A DNA stretch of 64,000 bases from CAVSUZ01 sp963791885 (GCA_963791885.1 CAWBUL010000004.1:62001-126000); one strand, 5' to 3'. Numbered from the stretch's first letter, positions 9,012 through 18,490 are shown. Notes: generated from the sequence alone by a model not told the origin. Program-made: numbers and translations.

Positions 9012-9910
9012 GCGTCACGTGCCCGGCGCAGGCGGAAGAGGACAAACGTTATGCTGAGCGTCATCACGAGAAGCGTGACGCCGAGCGCCGCGCCGTAGCC
9101 GATCTGCAGTTCGTTAAACGATGTGCGGTAGGCGTAGAGGTTGAGGATCTCGGTCGCGGTGCCCGGGCCGCCACCGGTTGCGGCGAAGAGCGCGGCGAAG
9201 GCGGACAGCGCCACGGTGATCCGCAGGATCACGACGATCATGATGGCGGGACGCAGGAGGGGAAGGGTGATGTACCAGAAGCGCTTGATTGCGTTCGCCC
9301 GGTCGATGCGAGCGGATTCGTAGATGTCGGCAGGCAGTGTCGCGAGAGCGGCGAGGAACACCAGGAAGGCGAAGGGCGTCCACTGCCACGTGTGGATGCC
9401 AATTACGGAAATTAGCGCCAAGCCTGGATCGCCGAGCCAATTATGCGATCCAAGGCCGAGCGAAAGAAGCAGGTAGTCGAACACGCCGAAGGTCGGCGTC
9501 AGGATCAGGGTGCGGAAATAGAGGCCGACCACGACGGGGGCAAGCACGATCGGCAGGATGGCGATGAGGCGCATCAGCCATTGGCCGTAGCGAAGCTCGC
9601 TGATGGCGAGGGCCATTGCGAGCCCGATGACCACCTGCAGCACCACAGTGGACGCGGTGTAGATAATGGTCAGGCGCAGCGCGTTCCAGAACTCGGAGTC
9701 CTGGGCCATGTCGACCCAGTTTTCCACCCCGTTGAAGTGATTCATGAACGGCATGGCCGGGTTAAGGCGATGCAGGCTGCTCCAAATAAGAAAACACACC
9801 GGCACGGTGGTAGTGATGAGCAGAAAGATCAGGCTGGGTGCGATCAGCGTTAGCGCGAAGGCATGCTCATTCCGACGGGATTGCACCGTGCCGGGACGTG
9901 ATGTCACCAT
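9008..9910 (-). CDS. CUT1 ABC importer permease (MalF/UgpA type)
   Basis: The second permease, about 300 residues from the ATG at 9910. The frame is open upstream, but that part (rich in Arg, no hydrophobic segment) does not look like a transporter N-terminus and would run into the binding-protein gene. The first membrane segment begins near residue 15. The EAA loop reads YESARIDRANAIKRFWYIT. It forms the heterodimeric pore with the product of the gene at 8178. The gap to the binding-protein gene is only 17 bases. Confidence 0.88.
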   Translation of the reverse strand: MVTSRPGTVQSRRNEHAFALTLIAPSLIFLLITTTVPVCFLIWSSLHRLNPAMPFMNHFNGVENWVDMAQDSEFWNALRLTIIYTASTVVLQVVIGLAMALAISELRYGQWLMRLIAILPIVLAPVVVGLYFRTLILTPTFGVFDYLLLSLGLGSHNWLGDPGLALISVIGIHTWQWTPFAFLVFLAALATLPADIYESARIDRANAIKRFWYITLPLLRPAIMIVVILRITVALSAFAALFAATGGGPGTATEILNLYAYRTSFNELQIGYGAALGVTLLVMTLSITFVLFRLRRARDA

Positions 9911-9927
9911 GGAAGTAAGGTTTCGCG

Positions 9928-11316
9928 TCAGCCGCGCATCACTTTGTCGATGTTCCGCTGTGCATTGTCCAGCGCGCCTTTGGGCGTTGCCTGTCCGACC
10001 AGAGCCTGCTGCACGGCGACGGCCATGATATCGCCGATGGCGGGCCATTCGGGAACACGAGGCCGCCAATCGGGGTCGGTATCATGCTCCATGCTTTCGG
10101 TCGCGGCGGCGAGGAAGTCCTTTCCGATCCCGCCGACCATCTGGGCGTATTCCGGCGAATTGAGCAGGGAAAGGCGGTCAACGCCGAGGCGGGCGACGCC
10201 TTTGGGCGGTACGTGGATGGAGGTGCACGCCTGCATTTCCTGGCAGGTGGACCACTGAATGAAAAGCCAGGTGGCGTCGCGCGTGCGTTTCGAAACGGCG
10301 GCGTTGATGCCGAAGCCCCAGTTCCAGATGGATGTGACCCGGCGGCCTGATGGACCTTTCGGCCAGCGTGCGAACCCGATCTTGCCGATCACCTTCGAAC
10401 GGCTTGGATCGACGATGACAGAGGCCTGTGAATCACCGTCGATGTAGGACGCGAGAATCCCCTGGCCCATCGCATCGGCAATGTCTGGCCAGTTCCAGTT
10501 CTCCACCCCTTTGGGTCCGTATTTACGGTCGAGGTTGATGTACCAGTTTAGCGCGGCCTCGGCTTCCGGCCCGTTGACCTTCACCTTGCCGGAGGAATCA
10601 AACCATTTGCCGCCGAATTCGCAGAAGATCGACGGGTAGATGTACATGTTCTGGCCGGGGCCGGGGAAGCCGCGCAGGGCTGCACCCCACATGCGATTGC
10701 TAGGGTCATTCAGTGCGGCGGCATTCTGTGTGTATTCGTCGAGAGTCTCGGCTGGCTTGAGACCGTGCTGTTGATAGAGGTCCGTGCGATAGACCTGGAC
10801 CGTCGCCTCGCCGTCGAACGGGATGCCGTAGATCTGGTTCTGATAGCTGTTCGCCGCGCGCCACGCGGGAATGATGTCGTCGAAGCGGTACCAGGCGGGA
10901 TCGGTCAGCTTGCTGTCGCCGACATAGTCCATGATGGGGACGACCCATTTATTGGCGGCATAGAGCGGCCAGTACATCGGGTCGGTGAAGGATGTCGGGT
11001 ACGTTCCGGTCTTCGATTGCAGATCGAGCACGGTCTTGTTGCGGATCTGGCCCGGCGGAATTTGCTCGAACGTCACGCGAATGCCGGTCAGGTCCTGAAA
11101 CTGCGGCGCCAGCGCCATCCAGCCTGCGTAGAACGTGGTCGGGATGACGGCGACGTTCACCGTCTCTCCTTCGGCTTGGCGCCAGTTGATCTTGGCGTCC
11201 AGATACGGAGCCAGCGCATTGTCGGCGGCGTGCGCGGGATGGCGCAGGATCGCAGGCAGCGCCAGTGTGGCTGCGCCGAGTTTCAGTACGTCACGTCGTT
11301 GATGTGTCCGGTTCAT
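9928..11316 (-). CDS. CUT1 extracellular solute-binding protein with Tat-like signal
   Basis: Periplasmic substrate-binding protein, 462 residues, of the MalE/UgpB class. The N-terminus has a twin-arginine followed by a hydrophobic stretch (RRDVLKLGAATLALPAIL) and an AHA-A cleavage region, so export by Tat is likely. The mature part has the bilobed binding-protein character, with conserved-looking PFDGEATVQVYRTDLY and WGFGINAAVSKRTRDATW segments. It precedes both permeases and the ATPase in a complete importer cassette. The ligand cannot be read from the sequence: CUT1 systems carry oligosaccharides, polyols and glycerophosphodiesters. Confidence 0.9.
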   Translation of the reverse strand: MNRTHQRRDVLKLGAATLALPAILRHPAHAADNALAPYLDAKINWRQAEGETVNVAVIPTTFYAGWMALAPQFQDLTGIRVTFEQIPPGQIRNKTVLDLQSKTGTYPTSFTDPMYWPLYAANKWVVPIMDYVGDSKLTDPAWYRFDDIIPAWRAANSYQNQIYGIPFDGEATVQVYRTDLYQQHGLKPAETLDEYTQNAAALNDPSNRMWGAALRGFPGPGQNMYIYPSIFCEFGGKWFDSSGKVKVNGPEAEAALNWYINLDRKYGPKGVENWNWPDIADAMGQGILASYIDGDSQASVIVDPSRSKVIGKIGFARWPKGPSGRRVTSIWNWGFGINAAVSKRTRDATWLFIQWSTCQEMQACTSIHVPPKGVARLGVDRLSLLNSPEYAQMVGGIGKDFLAAATESMEHDTDPDWRPRVPEWPAIGDIMAVAVQQALVGQATPKGALDNAQRNIDKVMRG

Positions 11317-11349
11317 TTCTATCCTCCCGTGTTTTGATTGCAGTGTTCG

Positions 11350-11739
11350 TCAACCAGCAAAGCTCGACCGTAGTTGGGCGGCCCAGCGGCCATCGCGGTT
11401 GGTGATGACCCAGAGTGAGCGGAATTCGCCGAGGACCGAGCCGTCCTTGCGGTAGCGCGCGAAGGTCACATCGAGATGGACCTTGGTGTCGGACGCAGCG
11501 ATTGGGATGCGAGACAGCCAGGCGCTGTGATGCCAGCCGTCACCGGCGCGGGCGAGGAAGTCGGCGAAGTAGGTATCGGGTGTTTGCCAGACACGCATGG
11601 TGCTGCCGGCGAGGCGATAGTGCGGGAAATGCAGGGTGGCGGCGAGGCCGGCATTGTCCCGCGCGTTAAGCGCGCTCATGTGCCGGTCGAGCACATCCAG
11701 GGCGGCGGCAACGGGTTCGGACGGGAAGGATTGTGTCAT
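11350..11739 (-). CDS. NTF2-like (SnoaL/DUF4440-type) small protein
   Basis: A 129-residue single-domain protein with the NTF2-like pattern: an N-terminal helix (ALDVLDRHMSALNARD), LHFPHYRLAG, and the long curved sheet ending in GEFRSLWVITNRDGRWAAQ. Family members are small-molecule isomerases, hydratases, dehydratases or non-catalytic binders. There is no signal peptide. It sits between the DUF3604 gene (9-base gap) and the binding-protein gene (33-base gap), so it probably handles an intermediate of the same pathway. Confidence 0.75.
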   Translation of the reverse strand: MTQSFPSEPVAAALDVLDRHMSALNARDNAGLAATLHFPHYRLAGSTMRVWQTPDTYFADFLARAGDGWHHSAWLSRIPIAASDTKVHLDVTFARYRKDGSVLGEFRSLWVITNRDGRWAAQLRSSFAG

Positions 11740-11748
11740 GCGCGCGCC

Positions 11749-13980
11749 TCAGCCGATCAGATAGATCGGGCTGGACCAGGCTTGGTGCCCATCTGATTGC
11801 GTCACGCGCACCCATACCGGCAGATCCGTGGGGCCGCTGAAATGCACCGCGTGTTCGAGAGTGATGCGGGCGGGAAGTTGCTCCGGCAGGCGGCGCAGGG
11901 TGATCTGGCGCGCCAGGCCACCGAACGGCAGGACGGTGGTGTCCTGCTGGATGTCGCGTGCGATGAAGCGACCGCCGCCGAGATGCGTTTCGAGTGCAAT
12001 CACTTCCGTGCTGCCGTCTTCGAGCCAGAGATCAATGCCGGCCATGTTGCCGGTGGTGACCGATGTCCATGTCAGTTCACGCCCGAGGACGGTTTCGTTC
12101 AGGGGATTTTCGGGATTGAGGAAATTGACGGGCTCAGCCCGGCGGAAGCGCCCTTGTTCCATGCGCAACGTACCCCGCCACACGACCTCCCGCCCGCGGC
12201 CACGATATTCCGCGCCGGACCACATGATGCGGATGCGGGTGCTTGCGGGTTCTGCAGATGCGCGGACGGAGCGAACAAGGTCCTTGCCGTGGAACACGTC
12301 GACGCATTCCAGCGGAGCGGAGCCGATGGCGTCGACGAGGAGGCGCATGGGAGCGTTGCCCACACGGACGATGTCGCCCATCTGCACGGTTGTGACCGGC
12401 CGCGCTCCGCAAGGGCCGAGGCTGGGATCATCGTCCTGCAATTCCACCGGTTCGGCGAATTGCCCTGTGACCGAAAGGAACAGGCGCGTGCCCGTGGTGC
12501 CGTAGTGATGCCGGTGGCGCAGCGCGGAGAATAAGGCAGGCCGGCTGAGCTCCGGCATCAGGTAACAGGTGAGACCACCGATCGCGCCGAAATGCGATGC
12601 GCCCGGGCGGGTGGCGCCTGGCCGGCCCTTATGGTCGTCGCTGTGGCAGACAACTCCGACGCGAAGTCCGAGATCGAACGCGTCATGTAGCAGCCATTCG
12701 AAGGTGCCCCAGGTGGAATGTACTTCGACTGCTCGCTCCAGCTCGCCGTCATGGGCTGCGCGCAGGTCGGCATAACGGCCGCCGACATGCGCGATGACCA
12801 CAGCATCCTCGCCACGCAGCACATCGAACAGTCCGGCCGCGGTGTAGCGATCGGTGTGGGGGGCAGGTGGGATAAGGATGCTGGAGGAACGGTGGATCGG
12901 CCGATCCTCCCGCATGAAGAACACGTTGCGATCGCCGCCCATGCCGGTATTGCCCGACCATTCGTAACCCGGCACGGCCACGAAGCGGCCGGGCTGATCG
13001 TATTGCCGCGTCAGGTTGTTCAGCCGGCGCCAGAATGCGTCGGTGATCTGAAAGTCGTTGCCCTGATGGCCGACGATGTCGATGAAGGCGCTGTCACGGG
13101 CATAAGCGAAGTAAGCTTCGACCGAGTTGGTGCCGATGGTTTCCTCGCTCTGGCCGTGCAGATCGCCCCAGAAGTGCCGGAGGGGAGCGGATTCGACGAC
13201 GCGTAGCGGGTTGGCTGTTGAGACCACATCGCCTGAGGTGTTCTTGAGGGCGAGCGATACGTTGCCGGGCTGAAGGACGCGGAGGTCATCGAGGACCATG
13301 GGCATCTGCCCGGCATGCAGCGTGACGCGTTCCGGCAAGCCGATGACGGGCGTCGAGGCGATAAAGGTCAGGTCTTGCTGAATGCGGTCGGTTGGATTGC
13401 CCCAGCGGTCCTCCGCAACCAGAGCGAGGCGGAATGGCTCACCAGCCACGGCGAGCGTCGGACAGATCGCCTTGATACGCACAGCCTCCCCAGGCACCAG
13501 CGCGAATGTGGGCGATTGCGGGAGTTCGGTGAACTCGTAGGTGGCGAAGGCGTCGACGCAGACTTTGAGCTGGAAGGCCGGCTCGCAATTGGTCTGCAGC
13601 CGCAGTCCCGGCGAACCTTGGCGGCGATCGCCGAAGCGGGTGGTGATCGTATCGCCCTCACGCAGGAACCCACGATTGACGCGAATGAACAGCGTGTTTG
13701 CCCAGGGCCGAATGTTCACGCGGTCGATCCGCGCCTCCAACTCCGCGCCGTTGCTGGCCTCGATGCTGGTGTAGTTCGCCGCGGCAGGATCGCGAAGCTG
13801 CGGCTTCGCCATGTCGGAGGTCGTGCGCCAGGAGATTTTCAGGTGCCCACTGTCGTCGATGCCGAACAGGCCCGCGGTATATGTCAGGGTGAATTCGGCG
13901 TGGCTGCCGGATTCGAACGGGCCGGCCGGCGCAAGGACCGCCGTTCCCATATGCTCGGGCAGGTAGTGTGCAAACGGCAC
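11749..13980 (-). CDS. DUF3604 protein with PHP-like metal site
   Basis: A 743-residue DUF3604 protein. A beta-rich N-terminal region of about 265 residues leads into a PHP-like metallohydrolase core: GDLHGQSE at residues 272-279, DIVGHQGND about 301-309, a conserved VIAHVGG near 395 and HSDDHKGRPG beginning at 446. These His/Asp-rich motifs are the expected metal ligands. There is no signal peptide, so it is probably cytoplasmic. The reaction of the family is not established. Placement between the TRAP importer (17 bases away) and the NTF2-like gene argues that it acts on the imported compound, as a hydrolase of an ester, phosphoester or similar bond by analogy with PHP enzymes. Confidence 0.82.
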   Translation of the reverse strand: MPFAHYLPEHMGTAVLAPAGPFESGSHAEFTLTYTAGLFGIDDSGHLKISWRTTSDMAKPQLRDPAAANYTSIEASNGAELEARIDRVNIRPWANTLFIRVNRGFLREGDTITTRFGDRRQGSPGLRLQTNCEPAFQLKVCVDAFATYEFTELPQSPTFALVPGEAVRIKAICPTLAVAGEPFRLALVAEDRWGNPTDRIQQDLTFIASTPVIGLPERVTLHAGQMPMVLDDLRVLQPGNVSLALKNTSGDVVSTANPLRVVESAPLRHFWGDLHGQSEETIGTNSVEAYFAYARDSAFIDIVGHQGNDFQITDAFWRRLNNLTRQYDQPGRFVAVPGYEWSGNTGMGGDRNVFFMREDRPIHRSSSILIPPAPHTDRYTAAGLFDVLRGEDAVVIAHVGGRYADLRAAHDGELERAVEVHSTWGTFEWLLHDAFDLGLRVGVVCHSDDHKGRPGATRPGASHFGAIGGLTCYLMPELSRPALFSALRHRHHYGTTGTRLFLSVTGQFAEPVELQDDDPSLGPCGARPVTTVQMGDIVRVGNAPMRLLVDAIGSAPLECVDVFHGKDLVRSVRASAEPASTRIRIMWSGAEYRGRGREVVWRGTLRMEQGRFRRAEPVNFLNPENPLNETVLGRELTWTSVTTGNMAGIDLWLEDGSTEVIALETHLGGGRFIARDIQQDTTVLPFGGLARQITLRRLPEQLPARITLEHAVHFSGPTDLPVWVRVTQSDGHQAWSSPIYLIG

Positions 13981-13997
13981 GCGACGGGGACTCCTGG

Positions 13998-15296
13998 TTA
14001 GTGGAGGCTCATTTGCGACGGCAGGTAGAGCGTCATTTGTGGGATGAAGTACAGCAAATAGACCATGCCGATCTCGATCGCGATATAGGGCAGGATGCTC
14101 AGCATCATCCGGGTGAGCGGGATGCCGGAGATCGAGGAAACGGTGACCAGATTCAGTCCCGCGGGCGGGTGAATCTGCGCGATTTCCTGATTGACGGCGA
14201 TCATCACGCCAAACTGCACCGGATTAAGACCGATGGCCGTGGCGATCGGAAAGAAGATCGGAATGGTCAGGATGGTCAGCGCGCCCAATTCCAGGAACGT
14301 GCCTAGGATCAGGTCCGCGACGACGATGCCGGTAAAGACCAGGAATGCGCCGCCATGAATGTGGCCAACGAGATCGGCAATTCGCTGCGGCACCTGGAGG
14401 ATGCCGCTGTATCGCGCGAAGACCGAGCCCGTGCCGAAGATCATCAGCAGCATGGCGGAGGTGAGCGCCCCATTCAGTGCGGCGCGCGCAACTTTCTGCA
14501 CCGACAGCTGCCGGCGCAGGAAGCCGAGCAAGAGCAGGTAGGCGACCGCGACGGCACCGGTTTCGGTGGGCGTGACCAAGCCGAAGTAGATCGAGCCAAT
14601 GATGAACAGCGGCAGGATGATGACGGGAAGCGCGCGCCATAGCGCAATCCAGCGTTCGTCCCACGATGAGGAAGGCGCCCGAGTCCGATGTCCGGCGGCG
14701 AAAACCACGTAGATCGAAAACAGAATGGCCAGCGTGACGCCCGGGATCACCGTCGCGATGAACAGGCTGCCGATGGATGTCTGCGTCAGCACGCCGTAAA
14801 TGATCAACGGTACGCTGGGCGGGAGAAGGATGCCGAGCGTTCCACCCGCGGCCACCATCGCGCCGCGCACCTGATCGGGATAGCCTTCGCGCGCCAGAGC
14901 CGGGAGCGCGATCAGCCCGATGGTCACGGCCGTGACGGGGCTGGACCCGCAGATCGCGGCGAAGATGGCGCAGGTGGCGATGACCGAGACGCCGAGGCCA
15001 TTGGGTATGGAACCGACCCAGACCTTGGCGAAGGCGAACAACTCATCCCCGACCTCTGATTCTTGAACCAACATGGCTGCGAGGACGAAGAGCGGGATGG
15101 TGACGAGTTCAAAGGTGTTGAGGCTTTGCCAAAGGAAAGAGGTGAAATCGACCATGGCCTGTTGCAGGCCGAAGGTGATCCAGAGTCCTCCGACCGCGGC
15201 CATGCCGATGGCGATGAAGATCGGTACGCCGACAGCCATGAGCGCGAACATGGCAATGACGACCAGGAAGATGCCTGCGTCACCGGCGAGAAGCAT
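13998..15296 (-). CDS. dctM: TRAP transporter large permease DctM
   Basis: Large membrane subunit of a tripartite ATP-independent periplasmic transporter, which drives uptake with a sodium or proton gradient. From the ATG at 15296 it has 432 residues and about twelve hydrophobic segments, including TM1 FLVVIAMFALMAVGVPIFIA and the family-typical GGTLGILLPPSVPLIIYG. The frame extends upstream to 15659, but that part is the shadow of dctQ in another frame and is not hydrophobic, so the internal start is preferred. It overlaps the end of dctQ by 17 bases. Confidence 0.92.
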   Translation of the reverse strand: MLLAGDAGIFLVVIAMFALMAVGVPIFIAIGMAAVGGLWITFGLQQAMVDFTSFLWQSLNTFELVTIPLFVLAAMLVQESEVGDELFAFAKVWVGSIPNGLGVSVIATCAIFAAICGSSPVTAVTIGLIALPALAREGYPDQVRGAMVAAGGTLGILLPPSVPLIIYGVLTQTSIGSLFIATVIPGVTLAILFSIYVVFAAGHRTRAPSSSWDERWIALWRALPVIILPLFIIGSIYFGLVTPTETGAVAVAYLLLLGFLRRQLSVQKVARAALNGALTSAMLLMIFGTGSVFARYSGILQVPQRIADLVGHIHGGAFLVFTGIVVADLILGTFLELGALTILTIPIFFPIATAIGLNPVQFGVMIAVNQEIAQIHPPAGLNLVTVSSISGIPLTRMMLSILPYIAIEIGMVYLLYFIPQMTLYLPSQMSLH

Positions 15297-15843
15297 CGAA
15301 CGCCTTCGCGGTGGGCGGCACCAGCAGATGGGCGATACCCTGAAGCGTGATGACGAAGCCGCCGATGGGGAACGCCATCTGCGGAATGAATTGCGGAACC
15401 GACAGCAGCGTGTCCGACTCCAGCCCCTGGGCGTAATCCGTGAATACCTGCTGAATGCCGGCAACGAGCAACACGAGGCCGAAGCCGATCTGCAGCACGG
15501 CGGAGAGGATCGCGAGCGGCCGGACCAGCACAGGAAACCGGTCCGGCACGAGCGAGATGCGGAAATGGTGTCCGGAGTGCAGGCCGTATCCGCTGGCGGC
15601 AAAGGCCAGGAAGATGATGGCGTAGCCCGTGGTTTCGAACACCCAGATCGGCGGATCATGAAGCTGATCCATCACGACCTCATAAAGTACGGGCAGCGGG
15701 AGCAAGAAGCCGATCAGGGCGGCGGCGACGCAGATGGCGCGAGAGACGGCGGTCAACCCTCGCGCGACCGCGTGGATGACAGGGCGGGAATTTATTGTCT
15801 CCGCCCGCAGTGCGAGTTCTATGCCGGGATCAATGCTGGGCAT
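15280..15843 (-). CDS. dctQ: TRAP transporter small permease DctQ
   Basis: Small membrane subunit of the TRAP transporter, 187 residues with four hydrophobic segments, as the family requires. It shows the DctQ-like arrangement of a long first helix, a charged loop and GLHSGHHFRISLVPDRFP before the third helix. It bridges DctM and the periplasmic receptor. The gene overlaps dctP by 14 bases and dctM by 17, so all three subunits are coupled. Confidence 0.88.
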   Translation of the reverse strand: MPSIDPGIELALRAETINSRPVIHAVARGLTAVSRAICVAAALIGFLLPLPVLYEVVMDQLHDPPIWVFETTGYAIIFLAFAASGYGLHSGHHFRISLVPDRFPVLVRPLAILSAVLQIGFGLVLLVAGIQQVFTDYAQGLESDTLLSVPQFIPQMAFPIGGFVITLQGIAHLLVPPTAKAFDASRR

Positions 15844-16855
15844 CGATCACGAGCTTGACCAGATCAGCCGGCAGGTGTGCGCGCTGCTCATCCGCGAGAG
15901 GCTGAAGGGCCTTCGCGAAGGTGGCGTATTCGGGCGTACCCGGTTCGAGAACGGTGACCTTGACCCCGTGTTGACGCACTTGACCCAGCCCGTCGCCAAA
16001 CATCTTCCACAGCGCCTTGTTCGTTTCCTGCTCTGCCTCGGCGCCGGCCGTCAGCACATCCTTCTGTAAGTCCGGGGGCAGGGCGTTCAGGGCGCCTGCA
16101 TTCATCACGTAACTGGTGACGCCGCGGCCCCAAACACCGTTGCCGTCGAGCATGTACTTCGTGACTTCATATTCCTTGAGGCCGACGACGCCCTGGATAC
16201 CACCGATCGCCGCTTCGACGGTACCGCGCTGGAGTGCGGGATAAACATCGCTGACCGGCATTGTTGAGGGCGCAGCTCCCAGAGTGTGCACGATCTCCGA
16301 GCTGGCGCGGTCGTACACCCGGATCGCCTTGCCCTTGAAGTCGCTGGGCTGCAGCAGTGGCGGGCGCGAGATGATCATCGGCGGTCCGTTATCAAGCACC
16401 GCCAGCAGCACCACGCCGTGTTTGCGTAAGGACTGATCCAGCGCCTTGAACAGCGGCGTTCCATTGCCGACGAGGCCTTGGAATGTCTGATCCGTGGGCC
16501 GGAACATCACGGAATCGAGCAACGCCGCGGGTGGGGAGACGGAGGCCCAAACGCCCATCGTCGAGAGCGAGATATCCACGACCCGTGATTGCACTGCGGA
16601 CGGCACATCTTGCTCGTTGGCCAACGCGCCCGCCGGGAAGGACTGCACGGCGATCTGACCCTGGGAGAGGGTGGTCAAGGCCTTGGTGAAACTGTCGACG
16701 AAGACAGCAACCTGCGGCGTGGCGGGTGATCCCCAGGAAGATAGCCGCAGCGTGTACTGGGCGGCGTGAGCAGGGATCAGGGTGCAGATGCAGAGCAGGG
16801 CTGCGATCAGCCCAGTGAATCGACGAAAGAGCGAGGTGATTCGGCGCGCCTGCAT
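15830..16855 (-). CDS. dctP: TRAP periplasmic substrate-binding protein DctP
   Basis: Extracytoplasmic receptor, 341 residues. It has an N-terminal Sec signal (hydrophobic LIAALLCICTLIPAHA, cleavage after AHA) and a DctP fold. The segment containing GKAIRVYDRASSEIVHTLGA holds the conserved arginine that usually binds the substrate carboxylate, so an organic acid is the expected cargo. PALQRGTVEAAIGG is the typical interdomain motif. A GGGGGGA Shine-Dalgarno-like tract lies before the ATG at 16855. The sulfatase gene ends 28 bases upstream. Confidence 0.9.
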   Translation of the reverse strand: MQARRITSLFRRFTGLIAALLCICTLIPAHAAQYTLRLSSWGSPATPQVAVFVDSFTKALTTLSQGQIAVQSFPAGALANEQDVPSAVQSRVVDISLSTMGVWASVSPPAALLDSVMFRPTDQTFQGLVGNGTPLFKALDQSLRKHGVVLLAVLDNGPPMIISRPPLLQPSDFKGKAIRVYDRASSEIVHTLGAAPSTMPVSDVYPALQRGTVEAAIGGIQGVVGLKEYEVTKYMLDGNGVWGRGVTSYVMNAGALNALPPDLQKDVLTAGAEAEQETNKALWKMFGDGLGQVRQHGVKVTVLEPGTPEYATFAKALQPLADEQRAHLPADLVKLVIDAQH

Positions 16856-16883
16856 GTTCGTTCCCCCCGTTTTTATAGCGGCG

Positions 16884-18431
16884 TCAGGCCATCCCGACCG
16901 GTTCCGGCGGGGGCATCATGGCATCATCCGGACGGCTGCGGATCATGTCTGTCAGTTCCGTGCGGATTACAGCAGCGCCCGGGTCGTCGAACAGATTGTG
17001 CATCTCCAGCGGATCATTGAGGAGATCGTAGAGCTCACCAGCGCCGGACCCAAGCTCCAGCGTCAGCTTGTGGGTGCGCGTGCGCACGGTGCGCAATTGC
17101 AGCGCGACGCCGCAGCGTGAGGGATGCAGGTCCCATTCGTTGTAGGCAAAGTCGCGTCCGGCATCACCTTCGATCAGGGGTCGCAGGCTGCGGCTGTGCA
17201 TCGGCGTGTTGGGCGATATGCCGGCGTAATCGTAGAATGTCGCGGTCAGGTCGAGAGTGGACACAGGATCACGCACCACCTTGCTGGCCGGTACGCCGGG
17301 GCCACGAACAATGCAGCCGATCCGCAGCAGGCCTTCGTACATCATCGGACCTTTAAGAATCAGGCCGTGGTCACCCAGCCAGTCGCCATGGTCCGTCGTG
17401 TAAATTACGATGGTGTTCTCGCGCAGCCCGAGTTCGTCCAGCGCGATCAGGATGCGGCCGACATTATGGTCGATCAGTGAAATCATGCCGTAATAGTTGG
17501 CGATAAGGTGACGCAGCTGCTCGTCCGTCTGCTTGGGCGTACGGGAATAGCGTTCGCGGAAATCCCGCAGGTGGTCGTCGGCGAGTTGCGGCGTGGATTG
17601 CAGGCTTGCTTTGTGCCACCACGGACGCTGGTCGAGATCCAGCTCACGGAATTCCGGTAAATCGACGTCATCCGGATCGTGCATGCGGCCCCAGGGTTCC
17701 GGCGCATCGAACGGGTGATGCGGATCGGGGAACGAGGTCCACAGGATGAAGGGCTCCTGCGTGTGGTCACGCAGGAAGCCGATCGTCCGGTCACCGCACC
17801 AGGTCGAGTTGTGCCATGCGGGCGGAAGGGCGGAGTGCCAGGTCTGCGCGGCGCCCACATCGGGCGGGAGATGGGTGGCATAGAGCCGGTTCCTCTCCTC
17901 TCCGTTGCCGTCGGCATAGTACCAGCGCTCATAATGCTGACCGGATGGCGGAAATTGCGGCAGATGGATGTTGTGCCCGCCCACCATCAGCTCGACATGA
18001 TCGAAGGCCATGTAGGGGCCGAACCAGTCAGGTCCATAAAGATGCGTGCTGGCGCGATTCTCCGGTTTGCCTGTCGGTTCGAAGGTATGGAAGGTCGAGA
18101 AGTGAGCCTTGCCGATGAAGCCGGTGCGATAACCGGCGCGGCCAAGCTGGCCAGCAAAGCCTGAGGCGCCGACACTGTCTTCGAGATCAATGCCGTTGTC
18201 CCATACGCCATGCGTGCGTGGCAGAAGACCGGTCAGGATGCTGGCGCGTGACGGCTGGCACACGACGTTCGGCGTGATGCAGGCTGCGAAGCGCGTTCCA
18301 TCGGTTGCGAGCTGATCGAGATGCGGCGTTTTCACGCGGCGTCCTTCAAAGCCGAAGCAGTCTCCGCGCTGCTGGTCCGAGGTAATCAATAAAATATTCG
18401 GCCGTGCAGCCGGTTTCTTTGCGTCGTTCAT
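16884..18431 (-). CDS. Sulfatase (formylglycine-type, cytoplasmic)
   Basis: Alkaline-phosphatase-superfamily sulfatase, 515 residues from the ATG at 18431. The modification motif is Cys58 in CQPSRASILTG, where the cysteine would become formylglycine. Metal-ligand motifs are NILLITSDQQRG near the N-terminus (Asp19, Gln20) and YTTDHGDWLGDHGL further on. The Asp-Gln pair and absence of a signal peptide fit the cytoplasmic choline-sulfatase/phosphonate-monoesterase branch, so a phosphonate ester is an alternative substrate. The upstream extension to 18665 overlaps the regulator and lacks family features, so I reject it. It is the first gene of the long operon, divergent from the LysR gene 77 bases away. 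Confidence 0.88.
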   Translation of the reverse strand: MNDAKKPAARPNILLITSDQQRGDCFGFEGRRVKTPHLDQLATDGTRFAACITPNVVCQPSRASILTGLLPRTHGVWDNGIDLEDSVGASGFAGQLGRAGYRTGFIGKAHFSTFHTFEPTGKPENRASTHLYGPDWFGPYMAFDHVELMVGGHNIHLPQFPPSGQHYERWYYADGNGEERNRLYATHLPPDVGAAQTWHSALPPAWHNSTWCGDRTIGFLRDHTQEPFILWTSFPDPHHPFDAPEPWGRMHDPDDVDLPEFRELDLDQRPWWHKASLQSTPQLADDHLRDFRERYSRTPKQTDEQLRHLIANYYGMISLIDHNVGRILIALDELGLRENTIVIYTTDHGDWLGDHGLILKGPMMYEGLLRIGCIVRGPGVPASKVVRDPVSTLDLTATFYDYAGISPNTPMHSRSLRPLIEGDAGRDFAYNEWDLHPSRCGVALQLRTVRTRTHKLTLELGSGAGELYDLLNDPLEMHNLFDDPGAAVIRTELTDMIRSRPDDAMMPPPEPVGMA

Positions 18432-18490
18432 GCGTAGAGGCTGACACTTCCCCGCATACGCGCCAAGTGGTACAGGCATGCAGCAGCAAT

